From NCBI RefSeq assembly GCF_020283565.1, contig NC_060060.1:40300001-40364000 (forward strand): a stretch of DNA of 64,000 nt, in the 5' to 3' direction. The stretch comes from Trifolium pratense (lineage: Eukaryota; Streptophyta; Magnoliopsida; Fabales; Fabaceae). Numbering within the stretch: position 1 is the first letter of the stretch; the number at the start of each line of letters is the position of its first letter. A model generated the notes under the pieces. It made no database searches, was not told the DNA's origin, and was given only the letters and a program-made list of their open reading frames with translations. This document shows, piece by piece, positions 1 to 9,705 of the stretch. The position numbers and the translations under genes are program-made.

Positions 1-166
1 CCGAGTCAAAAATGTGACCATCATCCTCTTTAAAGATTGATTGAATGCATGGCATGTGTTCATTGAAGAAGACTCCTTTTGTGATTTACCAAGTATGCAG
101 TTTTTTCATTATTTTGAAATGCAGACAACGATGTGTCCTTAACAGGTGTAACTGCTTCTTGCAATA

Positions 167-2874
167 TTAGAAGAATTTTCCAAGGTCGCCAAGGACATCA
201 CCAGTTTCGCCGCAAAGTCCAAGATCCTTGAGCCTCCTTTCTTGATAATATTCCAACTGGTCTAGTTCCAATTCTTTCTGCTTGAAGATCTCATCAATTT
301 GCTGCAGGACCATCTTTTCTCCTTCTCTGACTCCAACTGCTATTTCATGCCTGTAATCTAGATTTTCTTCTTTCAATTTGCGATCCTGCCATTTATATGT
401 TTTGTTCAGCTATTTGTTGATCTCAATCAGCTTCAAAATTTTCACAATTTGAAGTCCATGTACTATTGTACGTTACTTTAAATATTTTACATATAAAAAG
501 TTGTAAATTTTTGTGAAGAGATATATAGACACAGCCATATGAAATTTTAACATGAGACTCTTTAATATTTATTCTCATTACCTTCATGATGGAAGATATG
601 GATATTAATAAAGTAAAGTGAATCCTTCGATGCGCATGAGTTCTAATCAAGGCTGAATGGACAGTCATACCTGTTCAATGGTTGTATGATAACCAGCAAG
701 GGCAGATTTGCAGGCGTCTCGAACCGCTTTGCATAATAGCTCCTCATTGTCACGGCTCACTGGCAACTCAAGATGACCCCAGACGGCGTCTCTGAACAAC
801 GATTCCAATAAGAAAGCATCGGTACCACCTAGCGCTACTAGTCTCAGATATGTAAGCATCCCTGGTGGAAGGGGGCGGTTGTAGAAGATATCAAAGTATG
901 CTGTCTGAGCAAAACCATTGGACTCAGCAATGTCTAGTTTGTCATCAAAAAAAGGGTCTGACTCAGATATCTCCAGTGTCAGGGTGTATGCATTTCGATC
1001 TGCATTTGGTTCAATGAAACCGTAGTCCAAAGCCAATTCTGCATTGCTTTTGTTTAAATCATATTGGATATATACCTGCAGTAAAAATTGCTTCCATTGT
1101 TATGTGTAACTATATATTGTGATTGTAAGTTATGTTACCAAGTGCATGAAAGAGCTAGTTTGTGCCTCTATCTAAAACATGGATTGTGAAGCTCTACTTC
1201 AACTTTCCATCACTGATAGGTTTGGTTCAATATATTATGCTTCTTTTTCCTTCGATACACAAGTGGCTAGTTCATGTATAAACTTCTTAGATACAGTCAT
1301 GTTCCTATTGGCGAAAACTCCTCGGATGGACATAGATATATTCATTATTTTTTGATGTTGTGTATAAAAGACACATGAAAAGAAATATAAGAGGAGGTAA
1401 CAACAGTTCACCTGTTCTCCAGCTTTGACAGAAAGGGGGCTCCTTACGGAAAACAGGTAATCCCATGAGAAAAGACCAGCGGGTCCTTTAACTTCAGAAG
1501 CATGATCATCTGTAGTTACTCTGGCACTGTGGTTAATCTGATACAGAAATTGAATTTGGAAAACGTTAATTTTTCTCTTTTGTTGAAGGATGTTGACAGG
1601 AGAAGACGAAACCAGCAGAAATTATCCTCTCTTTGTTCTAAAGGTGCTGTAGTCAAGAGGATTACAGCTGCAGCATACAGAAAAAGGAGAAAATGAAAAG
1701 GTTCTTACCAAGTCTGCCAGTGGAATTATAACTAGATTTTCATTGCGAAGGCGAGAAAATGCTCTTGATCTGAGCATCCCAAATGCCCAGAAGAAGTCAT
1801 CCAGTGTTACAGGAGAAGGAAAAAGCCGCTTATTAGGGAGAATGATTTCTTTTTCCAGTTTAAGACATTCATTCTCCACATATTCTTTCACAGACAGGGT
1901 TGTGTTCAGAAGTTGAGTACCTATTCAATTCAGTTCATTCAAAGTTCAGGGTGAAATGTAGAAATAGCAAATATAACAACTAGTAGTAACTACATAACCA
2001 ATTACTCAAAAGCATAAATTTGTATTACTAATTTACTACTAGCAAAAATAGCACTAATCGGCTTGGTGCGTTGATATAAATGGTGGGTGGCACGACAATG
2101 GGTGGACCTAACTAAACTCTACAAAACCAGATTGTAAGGTGAGTATTGCCTCTTACTTATAAACATTTGTCTAGACCAAGTCACATCCGATGTGGGACTT
2201 CTTAACAGTTAAGGACAAATTCGTACAGAAAAATGTGGACCAAAATTGCATGACTAACCTTGAAGTTCTTGGAGCTCTTCCTCTGACCTGCACTGGAATA
2301 ACGAATTACCAACAGAATCAACAATATGAAAGGAACTCAAATTCACATTAATTAAGCTGATATTAGGAATAAACCAAACAAAAGAAACCCACCAATAAAT
2401 AGTAGAATCAGTTTCCTGTGGCAGAATACCAAAGTAGTGCTTCCAAATAGAATCACCCCTTGACCTCTCTCTTATGAGAAAGAGTATAACAGACAACCAT
2501 GGCTTCAACTCACTGCATACTTTCCCAATCTCTGAAGCTTCAACTGCATCTGGATTTATCCATAGCCTTTTTGGTACCTGCAAAACAACATCATTCCTAG
2601 AAATGTCTTTGAGGGCAACCAATCCTAGACCTTCTGGAACCACACTAGCTTTCACAGGTGTCTTTGCAGTGATAACACCTTCTTCCTGAAGCCACTTCCA
2701 GAAGGTTTGAACTGCTGGAGACAGTGATGTCTCAGTTCCAACTGAAGCTACTGATTTTGCAGAGATAGGCCTCTTCAGCTGAAGAATTGGACTTTTGGGT
2801 GTAAATGATATCATGCCCTTATTGCTGTGAAAAAGAAAGGGAGAAACTGAACCTCCAGAAAAGATAGTAGCCAT
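167..2874 (-). CDS. LSMT: Rubisco large subunit / aldolase lysine N-methyltransferase, chloroplastic (complete, 6 exons)
   Basis: SET-domain enzyme that trimethylates lysine on Rubisco large subunit and/or plastid fructose-bisphosphate aldolase, using SAM in the stroma. Exons read from splice sites (minus strand): 2393-2874, 2259-2287, 1709-1920, 1412-1537, 671-1075, 167-385. They sum to 1473 nt, giving 490 aa against 489 in pea. The ATG at 2874 opens a Ser/Lys-rich N-terminus typical of a transit peptide (about 1-40). The SET core follows, with INHS (about 242-245), the catalytic-loop YIQYDLNKSNAELALDYG at the start of exon 5, and the C-terminal Rubisco-substrate-binding helical domain. The His/Pro/Trp positions that I recall as distinguishing Rubisco-methylating LSMTs are present (H253, P260, W266). 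One oddity: pea active-site Tyr254 is Ser here (residue 255). All introns are GT-AG. The near-identity to the pea enzyme is from memory. Confidence 0.96.
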
Positions 2875-3018
2875 TTTCTGGTTCCTGCTTTTGATTTGTG
2901 ATACTCTTTTCTGTCTTGTGTTGTGTCACAGTGTTGAGTCTTCGATTTTATTGTGTCTTGTGGATAAGAAATCTTCTGTTATTGATGCTTCTTCAAATTC
3001 TCAATCAACAATTTCATT

Positions 3019-3238
3019 TATCCACTATTTATATATCACTATTGAGAAAATCGGATATTTGAATTTTTTATTTTATGATATTTGTGAAATAATAGGATGA
3101 TATAAATTACTACTCTAATTATATAATCTATCCATTATTTATATATCAATATTGAGAAAATCGGATATTTGAATTTTTTTTCTTTGATATTTGTGAAATA
3201 ATAGGATGATATAAATTACTACTCTAATTATATTATAT
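3019..3238. repeat. Direct tandem duplication (2 x about 110 bp) in the LSMT upstream region
   Basis: Two adjacent copies with a 110-bp period (for example tccactattt at 3021 and tccattattt at 3131) share nearly the whole unit, including the block gaaaatcggatatttgaatt. They differ by a few substitutions and a short indel. They lie about 145-365 bp upstream of the LSMT start codon, so they may fall in its promoter. No TATA box or known motif stands out inside. Confidence 0.85.
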
Positions 3239-3638
3239 AATTATTACAAATATATATGATATATCTTATATTTTTTAAGATGAATGCTATTTAATCAACT
3301 AATTTTGACAACTTTTGGGACAACTTGGTTTTTCTCCCTTTTTATTGGCCAAAAGAAATAGAGAGAGAAAATGGGGGAGAGAGAATAAAAATATAATGTG
3401 CTTAAGAGAAGGAGAATAAAAATACAATGTCATTAAAGCTGTAAATTTACATGAACCAAATGAGGTATTTATACTACTAAAATTACTACTATTATTACAT
3501 GAATGAAATAATTTATATATATTTTTTTTAACAAGCCAAAATGCGATATGGGAGACTAAGAAAGGTTACAAGAGAGTCAAAATACAAAATTCATTAAGAA
3601 ACTATACAAGACCCGAACAAAACATATATATATATATA
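3239..3638. other. AT-rich intergenic DNA, no gene
   Basis: No coding frame of interest. It contains a purine-rich stretch (gagagagaaaatgggg, near 3360) and a short imperfect direct repeat (gaataaaaatataatg / gaataaaaatacaatg). It ends in a (TA)n run that borders the following hairpin element. Confidence 0.5.
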
Positions 3639-4036
3639 GGGAGGGATCAAATTACACAGGTGTAACATTTGAGTAATGTTACACCGCTCAATAACGCTTT
3701 AACGAATACAAATTTTACAAAATCCACCGTTGGATTGAAAACTTATATCGTATAGATCATCCCTGTTGAATTTTATAAAAATCTAAAATCGTTTGATATG
3801 TTATTGAGACCGATGAAGATTAATGGTTTATGCGTTTTTTTTGAATACCGTTAATCTTGATTTATCTCAAAAACATATCAAACGATTTTAGATTTTTATA
3901 CAATTCAACATATATGATCTATACGATATAAGCTTTCAATCCAACGGTGGATTTTGTAAAATTTGTATTCGTTAAAGCGTTATTGAGCGGTGTAGCATTA
4001 CTCAAATGTTACACCGGTGTAATTTGATCTCTCCCC
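3639..4036. mobile_element. Foldback (hairpin) MITE-like element, about 400 bp
   Basis: Almost the whole element is one inverted repeat with arms of roughly 190 bp. The left arm starts gggagggatcaaattacac and the right arm ends gtaatttgatctctcccc. Internal blocks such as caaattttacaaaatccacc recur inverted on the right. The loop is short, around 3830-3850. Both flanks are runs of (TA)n, so the target-site duplication is ambiguous but is TA-rich. No coding capacity. The superfamily is unassigned. Confidence 0.85.
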
Positions 4037-4129
4037 ATATATATATATCGGATGAGTAAAAATAGGACGCACAAAAATTATTAATCATATTTATAATGTT
4101 GAGTTTGAGCACTAAATCTAAAATAAAAA

Positions 4130-4294
4130 AATAAAACGGGCTGCCCGAAAGCCCGACAACCTGTACCGGGCCGGTCTCGAACACTAATTTTGGTAGCCCG
4201 TTTTTTATCCGGGCTTTTTAGCCCAGCCCGATGAAGCCTGAAGCCCGACCGGGCCGGCCCGAATTTGACTGGGCCGCTCATTTTGATAGCTCTA
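4130..4294. mobile_element. hAT-like transposon end fragment (GGCCCG-rich)
   Basis: The minus strand from 4294 reads TAGAGCTATCAAAATGAGC followed by repeated GGCCC/GGGCC blocks. This resembles the terminal and subterminal sequence of nDart/Tam3-type plant hAT elements (TAGAGGTGGCAAAA... then GGCCCG arrays). Only one end is visible; the left side runs into unrelated AT-rich DNA near 4130. The open frame through it is a by-product of the GC-rich repeats. Confidence 0.5.
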
Positions 4295-4547
4295 CCACAA
4301 CAGATGACGTTGATTAGGCGTTGACAGTGTTCGCACACTAACATCTACAATGACAAGACACTACGACTCTTGGTCCTGTGGACCGACCTGCTCTGATACC
4401 AAAACATGAACTTGAATATTTATTTGCTTTGTTTCCTTTTCTTTGGTATGATTATAATTGAGGAAATCCAATATTAGGGTAAAGTCACTCTAGATAGGGT
4501 GGACTAGACTAGCTAGCCGGATATGGTAGTGAACCAGTATAAAAATA

Positions 4548-4731
4548 AGGAGAATGTTAACTTGTGCCCTTAAGGCACATGTTAAGGAAGCAAAAATAGA
4601 AATTATTAAATGTTAATTTGTGCATTTTGACTTCTGGAGCATTAAATTTCTTGTATAATTAAATGTTGAATTTCTATTTTGGTATATCTTAACATGTGCC
4701 TTAACCTAAGGGCACATGTTAACAAGACCCT
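4548..4731. mobile_element. MITE with TIRs around ttaacatgtgccctta
   Basis: The inverted termini (left gttaacttgtgcccttaagg; right ttaacctaagggcacatgtt) enclose about 140 bp of AT-rich sequence that is itself partly palindromic. The same family appears, split by a nested insertion, at 41806-41885 and 45472-45546. Confidence 0.75.
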
Positions 4732-5860
4732 AAAAATAATGTGTTGTCTTCTCTCTCTAACCCTCTTTATTTTCAATTTTGTTTGTTCTTTATGATTTAA
4801 CGTACACTATTATTGTTTGCATGTTAATCATAAGTTAAATGATTTGATAAAGAACATGATTTTAATTGTATTTGAAAAGTTTTAAAAAAGGGAAACACAA
4901 TACAAATCTCCAATTCTTGCATTTCCTCATTAACATTGAGTTTTCTCATGAACCTTCACAAGGATCCTCCCCCTCCATATTTACAATGAAACTCTTTTAT
5001 TGGCGGAATAGGAAATCTCGAGTCCCTAAATTCACTTGTTTGGATGATTTTGGATGATTTATTTGAATTTTTTTTAAAAGGGCAAAGCACCAAAGTATCA
5101 AAATTGCAATTATATCTACAAATATATCTTTAATTAGTCATTTTAGTCTTCAAAATCAGTTTTTAACTAGTCAATTTGATCTCAAATTTGTTTTTCAAGT
5201 AACTGTTAAAGCTTGCTCAAAAAGCCCCAACTTTTCCTTTTTGAATTTTAAAAAGAAAATCTATACTTCATTCCTTCAAGCTTCATATGCCAAAATAGCG
5301 CATTATTGGGAGGCTGAAAATAACGTTAGGGTGTGATAACATTACTCTTAAACACAAGATTTGTATTGTCAGTGTTCTTATGGGTGATATAATCCACTAT
5401 AAAAGTTTCATAGAGATATACTAGTTTAGGTAAGGTAGAAGTGCCAATTGAATATCACTCAAGCATTGCAGAACAAATGGTAGGATAGGGACATAGAGTG
5501 ATGAAGTATAGCCCGTATATTCATAAGATGGCCAAGTGATTATATTACCAATATCATTTAATCAAAGCCAGCCTGTTTATTTCATATGCAAATGGAAGTC
5601 TTCCTGAAAGACTGGTTTAAAAGAAAATGGAGGAAAATAGGAAGGAAAAAAAAAATACACATCATAAAAAGATGCACGTATGCTTGAAATTTCAGAATCT
5701 GCATAAAACAGCCAGCAAATATGTGAATATATTTGATCTGTTAGTTCAGAATCATGTCGATATGTGAATCTTTTTGATCTGTTAGTTCATAATCTATTTC
5801 TCTGGTATATAGTAAATCTAGAATCTTGATGCTAGCTCTAGTACTTTAATCATCCAACTC
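4732..5860. other. Intergenic DNA without recognisable gene
   Basis: Short frames only, none resembling a known protein. The stretch at about 5080-5215 (caaagtatcaaaattgc... gtcaatttgatctcaaat) looks like a remnant of the non-coding 'colour of the reading: taaat-gcaattttggtcc' legume repeat family seen repeatedly in this window, but without clear ends. Confidence 0.35.
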
Positions 5861-6525
5861 AACACGGTAATGCATCCTAATCATCCTGCTAGTTATAACA
5901 GAAGTGTCGTCAAGCAAGCAGCAAATCCAAGGTCTCATCTAGGTTAACTCCATCTAGGTACCCCCCATCCTGATTGAGTAACTGAATATTTACTTTCCAG
6001 TGAGTTTATCAAACTAAATATAGATTTAGTGCGATCAGGGTGCTTCTCTTCACTAGTCGCTACTACTAATGGTGAATTCCCTCACTGCTTGTTACCAAGA
6101 GAACAAAATAACACTCAACATAAACACACATGTTAGCACATTAAATGGAAAATAATCAAAATAGAGTCTAACATAGATCATCAAGGTTCCATTTGGTTAT
6201 ACACTTCAGCACAAAAGAGATTCACATATCCCTTTTCCACATTAGACATTCTCAATTCTTTACAATTAAGTGTCATATGCATGATGAATCACCACTCTTG
6301 TGCAATAGCAAATAGGCTCAACTACTAAGGTCACGCCACAAATCATTAACTAAAGAGATAAAATATCCAAAATCCCATTTATTGTGACAAAAATTGAGAC
6401 TAGCCAGACAGTAGCAAAATTTGAAGTTTAAAATTTTAAATAGGTGTTATCTATTGAGAATAGGTGGGTGCTACAGCAAGGTAATACTACTATAGCAATA
6501 AATTAGAAAAAAGGCATGTAAATTA

Positions 6526-6984
6526 TCACTTTTGATTAGAATGAGAAGGGGTTTCCTGTTCATTGTTGCTGGTTGCCGAATCTAGCTTTTCTTTCTCCAA
6601 TTCGATGACGGCTTGTTCTTCAATGTGCTTCTCGGCCACGAGGATGGGTGCGTAATAATCAGAATGGGAATCCATACACTGCTTCAAAAGATCGGTGACC
6701 TGTGAGCACTTCTCAACGAGGTCCTCTTTGTTCTCCTCGGCCTCTTTCACGCAATTCTCCCAATCAACAAAGGTATCTCGGCAACCACCTCCTTTCATGA
6801 ACACGCAGAACCCACACTCACCTTCCTCCTCTTCCTCCTCTCTGTTTTCTGCTTTCGGAGGCTCCGAAGCTGGTTGATCAGGAGAAAGATTTGCTGTTTC
6901 GACATTGGATTGCTCCTTTTCTGCTTGCTTTGGGGGTGTTGATGTTGCCTTTGAATCCAACTCACGGTCGCTGCAATCCAACAA
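6526..6984 (-). CDS. GCK-domain (twin CX9C) protein copy; ancestral start codon lost
   Basis: The reading frame carries the same GECGFC, GGGC, DWENC, EKCSQ and KQCMDSHSDYY blocks as the intact paralogue at 8879-9244, plus about 25 extra acidic/polar residues before the domain. The GCK domain and all six cysteines are intact and the frame ends in SNQK-TGA like its sister. The position of the paralogue's ATG is ACA here (about 6948). No in-frame ATG occurs upstream before the frame closes; the frame can be traced up only to a TTG at 6984. An acceptor-like ttggattgcag lies at its 5' edge, so a separate upstream first exon is possible. Otherwise this is a pseudogene. Expected role: small mitochondrial intermembrane-space-type CHCH-like protein. 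Confidence 0.65.
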   Translation of the reverse strand: MLDCSDRELDSKATSTPPKQAEKEQSNVETANLSPDQPASEPPKAENREEEEEEGECGFCVFMKGGGCRDTFVDWENCVKEAEENKEDLVEKCSQVTDLLKQCMDSHSDYYAPILVAEKHIEEQAVIELEKEKLDSATSNNEQETPSHSNQK

Positions 6985-7735
6985 TTAAATTTAAGAAACT
7001 TTGAATAACAGAAGTGTCAACAAGCAGACCCAGTGTGTGTCATCTCACTTTACCACTAACTTGCCATTAAAAAAAAAATTAAAAAAATTACCACTAACTT
7101 TGAGTAACTGCATATATTTTCTATCACAATGAGTGCATGGATCAAACTAAATAGCTATAGGTTTAGGAATCCCTTCTAATGACTTTTGGTATAGGATGAG
7201 AAGAAATTACAAGTTGTAGAGTTAAGCTATTTGGGTTAGTGGGATCAAGTTGCTTCATACCATTAATTAGATTCTCTACTAATACTAAACAATTCCCTCA
7301 CAGCTTGTTACCAAGAGAACAATCAAAATGCAGTTACCATTGAATAGCTAGTTACTCAATTAGTTGGCACGGACAGAAGAAGACATCAACACTCCACATA
7401 AACCCAAGTCAACAAATTAAACAGTAGAAAACAACCAAAATGAAGTGAAACACACAGATCGTCAAAATCTTATTTACTCATACACTTAAACCCAAAAGAG
7501 ATTCAGATATCCATTTTCCCTATTATAGATTCTCAAATGTCAACAAATTAAGTGCCATATGCATGGTGAAGCATCATACTTGTGCAATGGTAAATAGGCT
7601 TAGCTGCCTAGGGCATAAATCATCAACTCAACAGAAAAATTGCGACTGATAATTAAGAATCATAAAATAAAATAAAAAACTTAATTTGATTGAAAATTGA
7701 GATAGATTACCTATCAGTAATTCTACTTATTATGC

Positions 7736-7738
<3 letters not shown>

Positions 7739-7769
<31 letters not shown>
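7739..7769. repeat. Poly(A) tract, about 31 bp
   Basis: Uninterrupted adenines between two GCK copies. They may mark an old retroposed insertion, but no tail-associated body or TSD can be defined. Confidence 0.9.
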
Positions 7770-7771
<2 letters not shown>

Positions 7772-7936
7772 AGAAAACCCTCTTTCTCTCAAACAGTCTT
7801 ATCATGAGTGACAATTCTAAACTAGTGTTATAAATTGAAATAGGTGGGTGCTACAACATGATAATATACTAGAAGAACAATAACAATGAAATATAAAAAA
7901 TAAAATAAAAATAAAAAGAGGAACGGTAATTCGAAA

Positions 7937-8064
7937 TCACGTTTGATTAGACAGAGAAGGGGCTTCTTGTTGATTGTTGTTGGCTATTGAATCTTGCTTT
8001 TCTTTCTCCACTTCAATAATGGCTTTGGGGGCATCGAAATTGTCTTTGACTCCAACTCACACAG
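7937..8064 (-). pseudogene. GCK-domain pseudogene copy with central deletion
   Basis: The 3' end matches the paralogues (EKEKQDS...SNQ then stop at 7937-7939) and the 5' end matches the region around the paralogue start (about 8033-8064). The roughly 300 bp encoding the whole cysteine-bearing GCK domain is missing. The junction near 8019-8026 shares an AAGC word with both sides, consistent with a microhomology-mediated deletion. The joined frame is shifted, so the C-terminal residues would not be read from the upstream ATG. Non-functional. Confidence 0.85.
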
Positions 8065-8878
8065 TCGCTGTGGTTCAACAATTAACTTAGTATCTTCGAA
8101 TAGCAGATGTGTCAACAAGAAAACCCAGTGTCTCATCCCACTATACCACTAAATCTGAGTAACTGAATAACTGCTATTAAGTGAGCCAATCAAACTAAAT
8201 AGCTATGTTTAGTAAACTCTTCTAATGAGTTGCTTGCTTACTGGAGTTCTGGTATAGGATGAGAAGGAATTCTAAGTAGTAGAGGAAAGCTAGTCAGTTA
8301 GTGGGATCAATATACTTCATACCATTAATTAGATTAGAATCTCTACACTACTAATACTAACTAATTCCCTCACAGCTTGTTACCAAGAGAACAATCAAAA
8401 TGCAATTACCATTGAATCACTAATTACTGAATTAGTCAAACAAACAGATCATCAAAATTCCATTTTATCATACACTTCAACCCAAAAGAGATGAACACAT
8501 CCATTTTACTCATTAGAAATTCTCAAATGTCAACAAATTAAGGGCCTATTAGGATTGACTTATTTAAGCTTATCTACCCGGCTTACGTTTTTGTCAGACT
8601 ATTTGGGAAAACTTTTAAAAACAGCTTATGACAATTTAGATAGATTACCTATCAATAATTCCACTTATTACAACAAATTTGAGAACCCTCTTTCTCTCAT
8701 ACAGACAGTCTTATATCATGTCAAGTACCAATTTTAAACTAATGTTATCTATTGAAATAAGGTGATGCTACAACACAATAATAATAATAATAATAATACA
8801 AGAACAACAATAACAATGAATTATTATTATTATTAAATTAAAAAAAAAAAAAAAGAAGAGGAAATTGAAAATTGAAAA

Positions 8879-9244
8879 TCACTTTTGATTAGACTGAGAA
8901 GGGGCTGAATCTTGCTTTTCTTTCTCGAATTCAATAACAGCTTGTTCTTCAGCGTGCTTTTCAGCAATAAGAATCGGTGCATAGTAATCGGAATGAGAAT
9001 CCATACACTGCTTCAACCGTGCGGTAACCTGAGAGCACTTTTCAACAAGGTCTTCTTTTTTGTCTTCGGCTTCTTTGACACAATTTTCCCAATCAACGAA
9101 GGTGTCTTTGCAACCGCCTCCTTTCATGAATAAGCAAAATCCGCACTCTCCTTCTTCCTCCTCTTCTTCTGGTTGATCGGGAGAAGGATCTGCTGGTTTC
9201 GCATCGGATTGGAGGTTTTCCGGTTGATTCGGCGCCGTCGACAT
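8879..9244 (-). CDS. GCK-domain-containing small protein, twin CX9C (complete, 121 aa)
   Basis: Intronless ORF with a clear ATG at 9244, preceded by a 5' leader conserved in the tandem copies (ccgtgagttg). Residues 1-31 are polar and end in a run of six Glu. The GCK domain spans about 32-90. Cysteines are at 34, 37, 45, 55, 70 and 80. C45/C55 and C70/C80 are each separated by nine residues, giving the twin CX9C pattern of CHCH/Mia40-imported intermembrane-space proteins, with an additional CxxC in front. The C-terminus is a charged helix rich in Glu/Lys. The molecular function of plant GCK proteins is not known to me. Localisation in the mitochondrial intermembrane space is inferred from the cysteine spacing only. 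Confidence 0.88.
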   Translation of the reverse strand: MSTAPNQPENLQSDAKPADPSPDQPEEEEEEGECGFCLFMKGGGCKDTFVDWENCVKEAEDKKEDLVEKCSQVTARLKQCMDSHSDYYAPILIAEKHAEEQAVIEFEKEKQDSAPSQSNQK

Positions 9245-9410
9245 TTTCTTTTCAGTTCAACTCACGGTGGCTGCGTTTCAAGATTCGTTCTACACAAAAC
9301 ACAAATGAATCAATATTTCATCTTAAAACCTCCTCAAAACCCTTTTTGCCGTTCCTTACCTTTTTTTTTTTTTACTAAACAACTGCTTTTTTTTGTTACA
9401 TAAACGGATG

Positions 9411-9610
9411 CAGATTATGTGAAATCAAAAATCATGACTGCATGCAGTCAGCAAGATCTGGACTGTCCGATTGATATCAGATGGTTCAGGTTTTAAAGTC
9501 AGATCTTTTATTATTTTAAAAAATAAAACTGCATAAGTTCTGTGCCGTTCAATTTTGATCGTACGGTTGGAAATTACTGACTGCAGCCTGACTGCATGGT
9601 TCCTGAATTC
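9411..9610. mobile_element. Possible small foldback element
   Basis: Imperfect inverted ends, gactgcatgcagtcag near 9437 and ctgactgcatggttcc near 9589, flank a region with the phrases ggactgtccgattgat and gatcgtacggttgg. Similar phrases recur at 34800-34920 (gatcggacggtt, gactgtccgatcttg). The termini are poorly defined. Confidence 0.4.
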
Positions 9611-9705
9611 ATGGAATCCAATTCCGTTTCTACATAAACAACTCTTTTTATTGTATAAAATGAAATAAAACTAGAATGTTAGTCGTGCATTTTATTTTTT
9701 GTATA

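Larger units (their letters stand above)
5861..9300 (-). repeat. Tandem triplication containing three GCK-domain gene copies
   Basis: Three units of about 1.1-1.2 kb repeat in the same orientation. Unit boundaries can be followed by recurring non-coding blocks such as gagtaactgaatatttac / gagtaactgcatatatttt / gagtaactgaataactg and caaactaaatagctat. In transcription order (right to left) the copies are intact (8879-9244), deleted (7937-8064) and lacking its start codon (6526-6984). The non-coding parts have diverged noticeably, so the duplication is not recent. Confidence 0.8.

Noticed and set aside
4081..4344. 87-codon minus frame in GC-rich sequence
   Set aside because: Product is an artefact of GGCCCG repeats of a hAT-like end; no domain, no start context.
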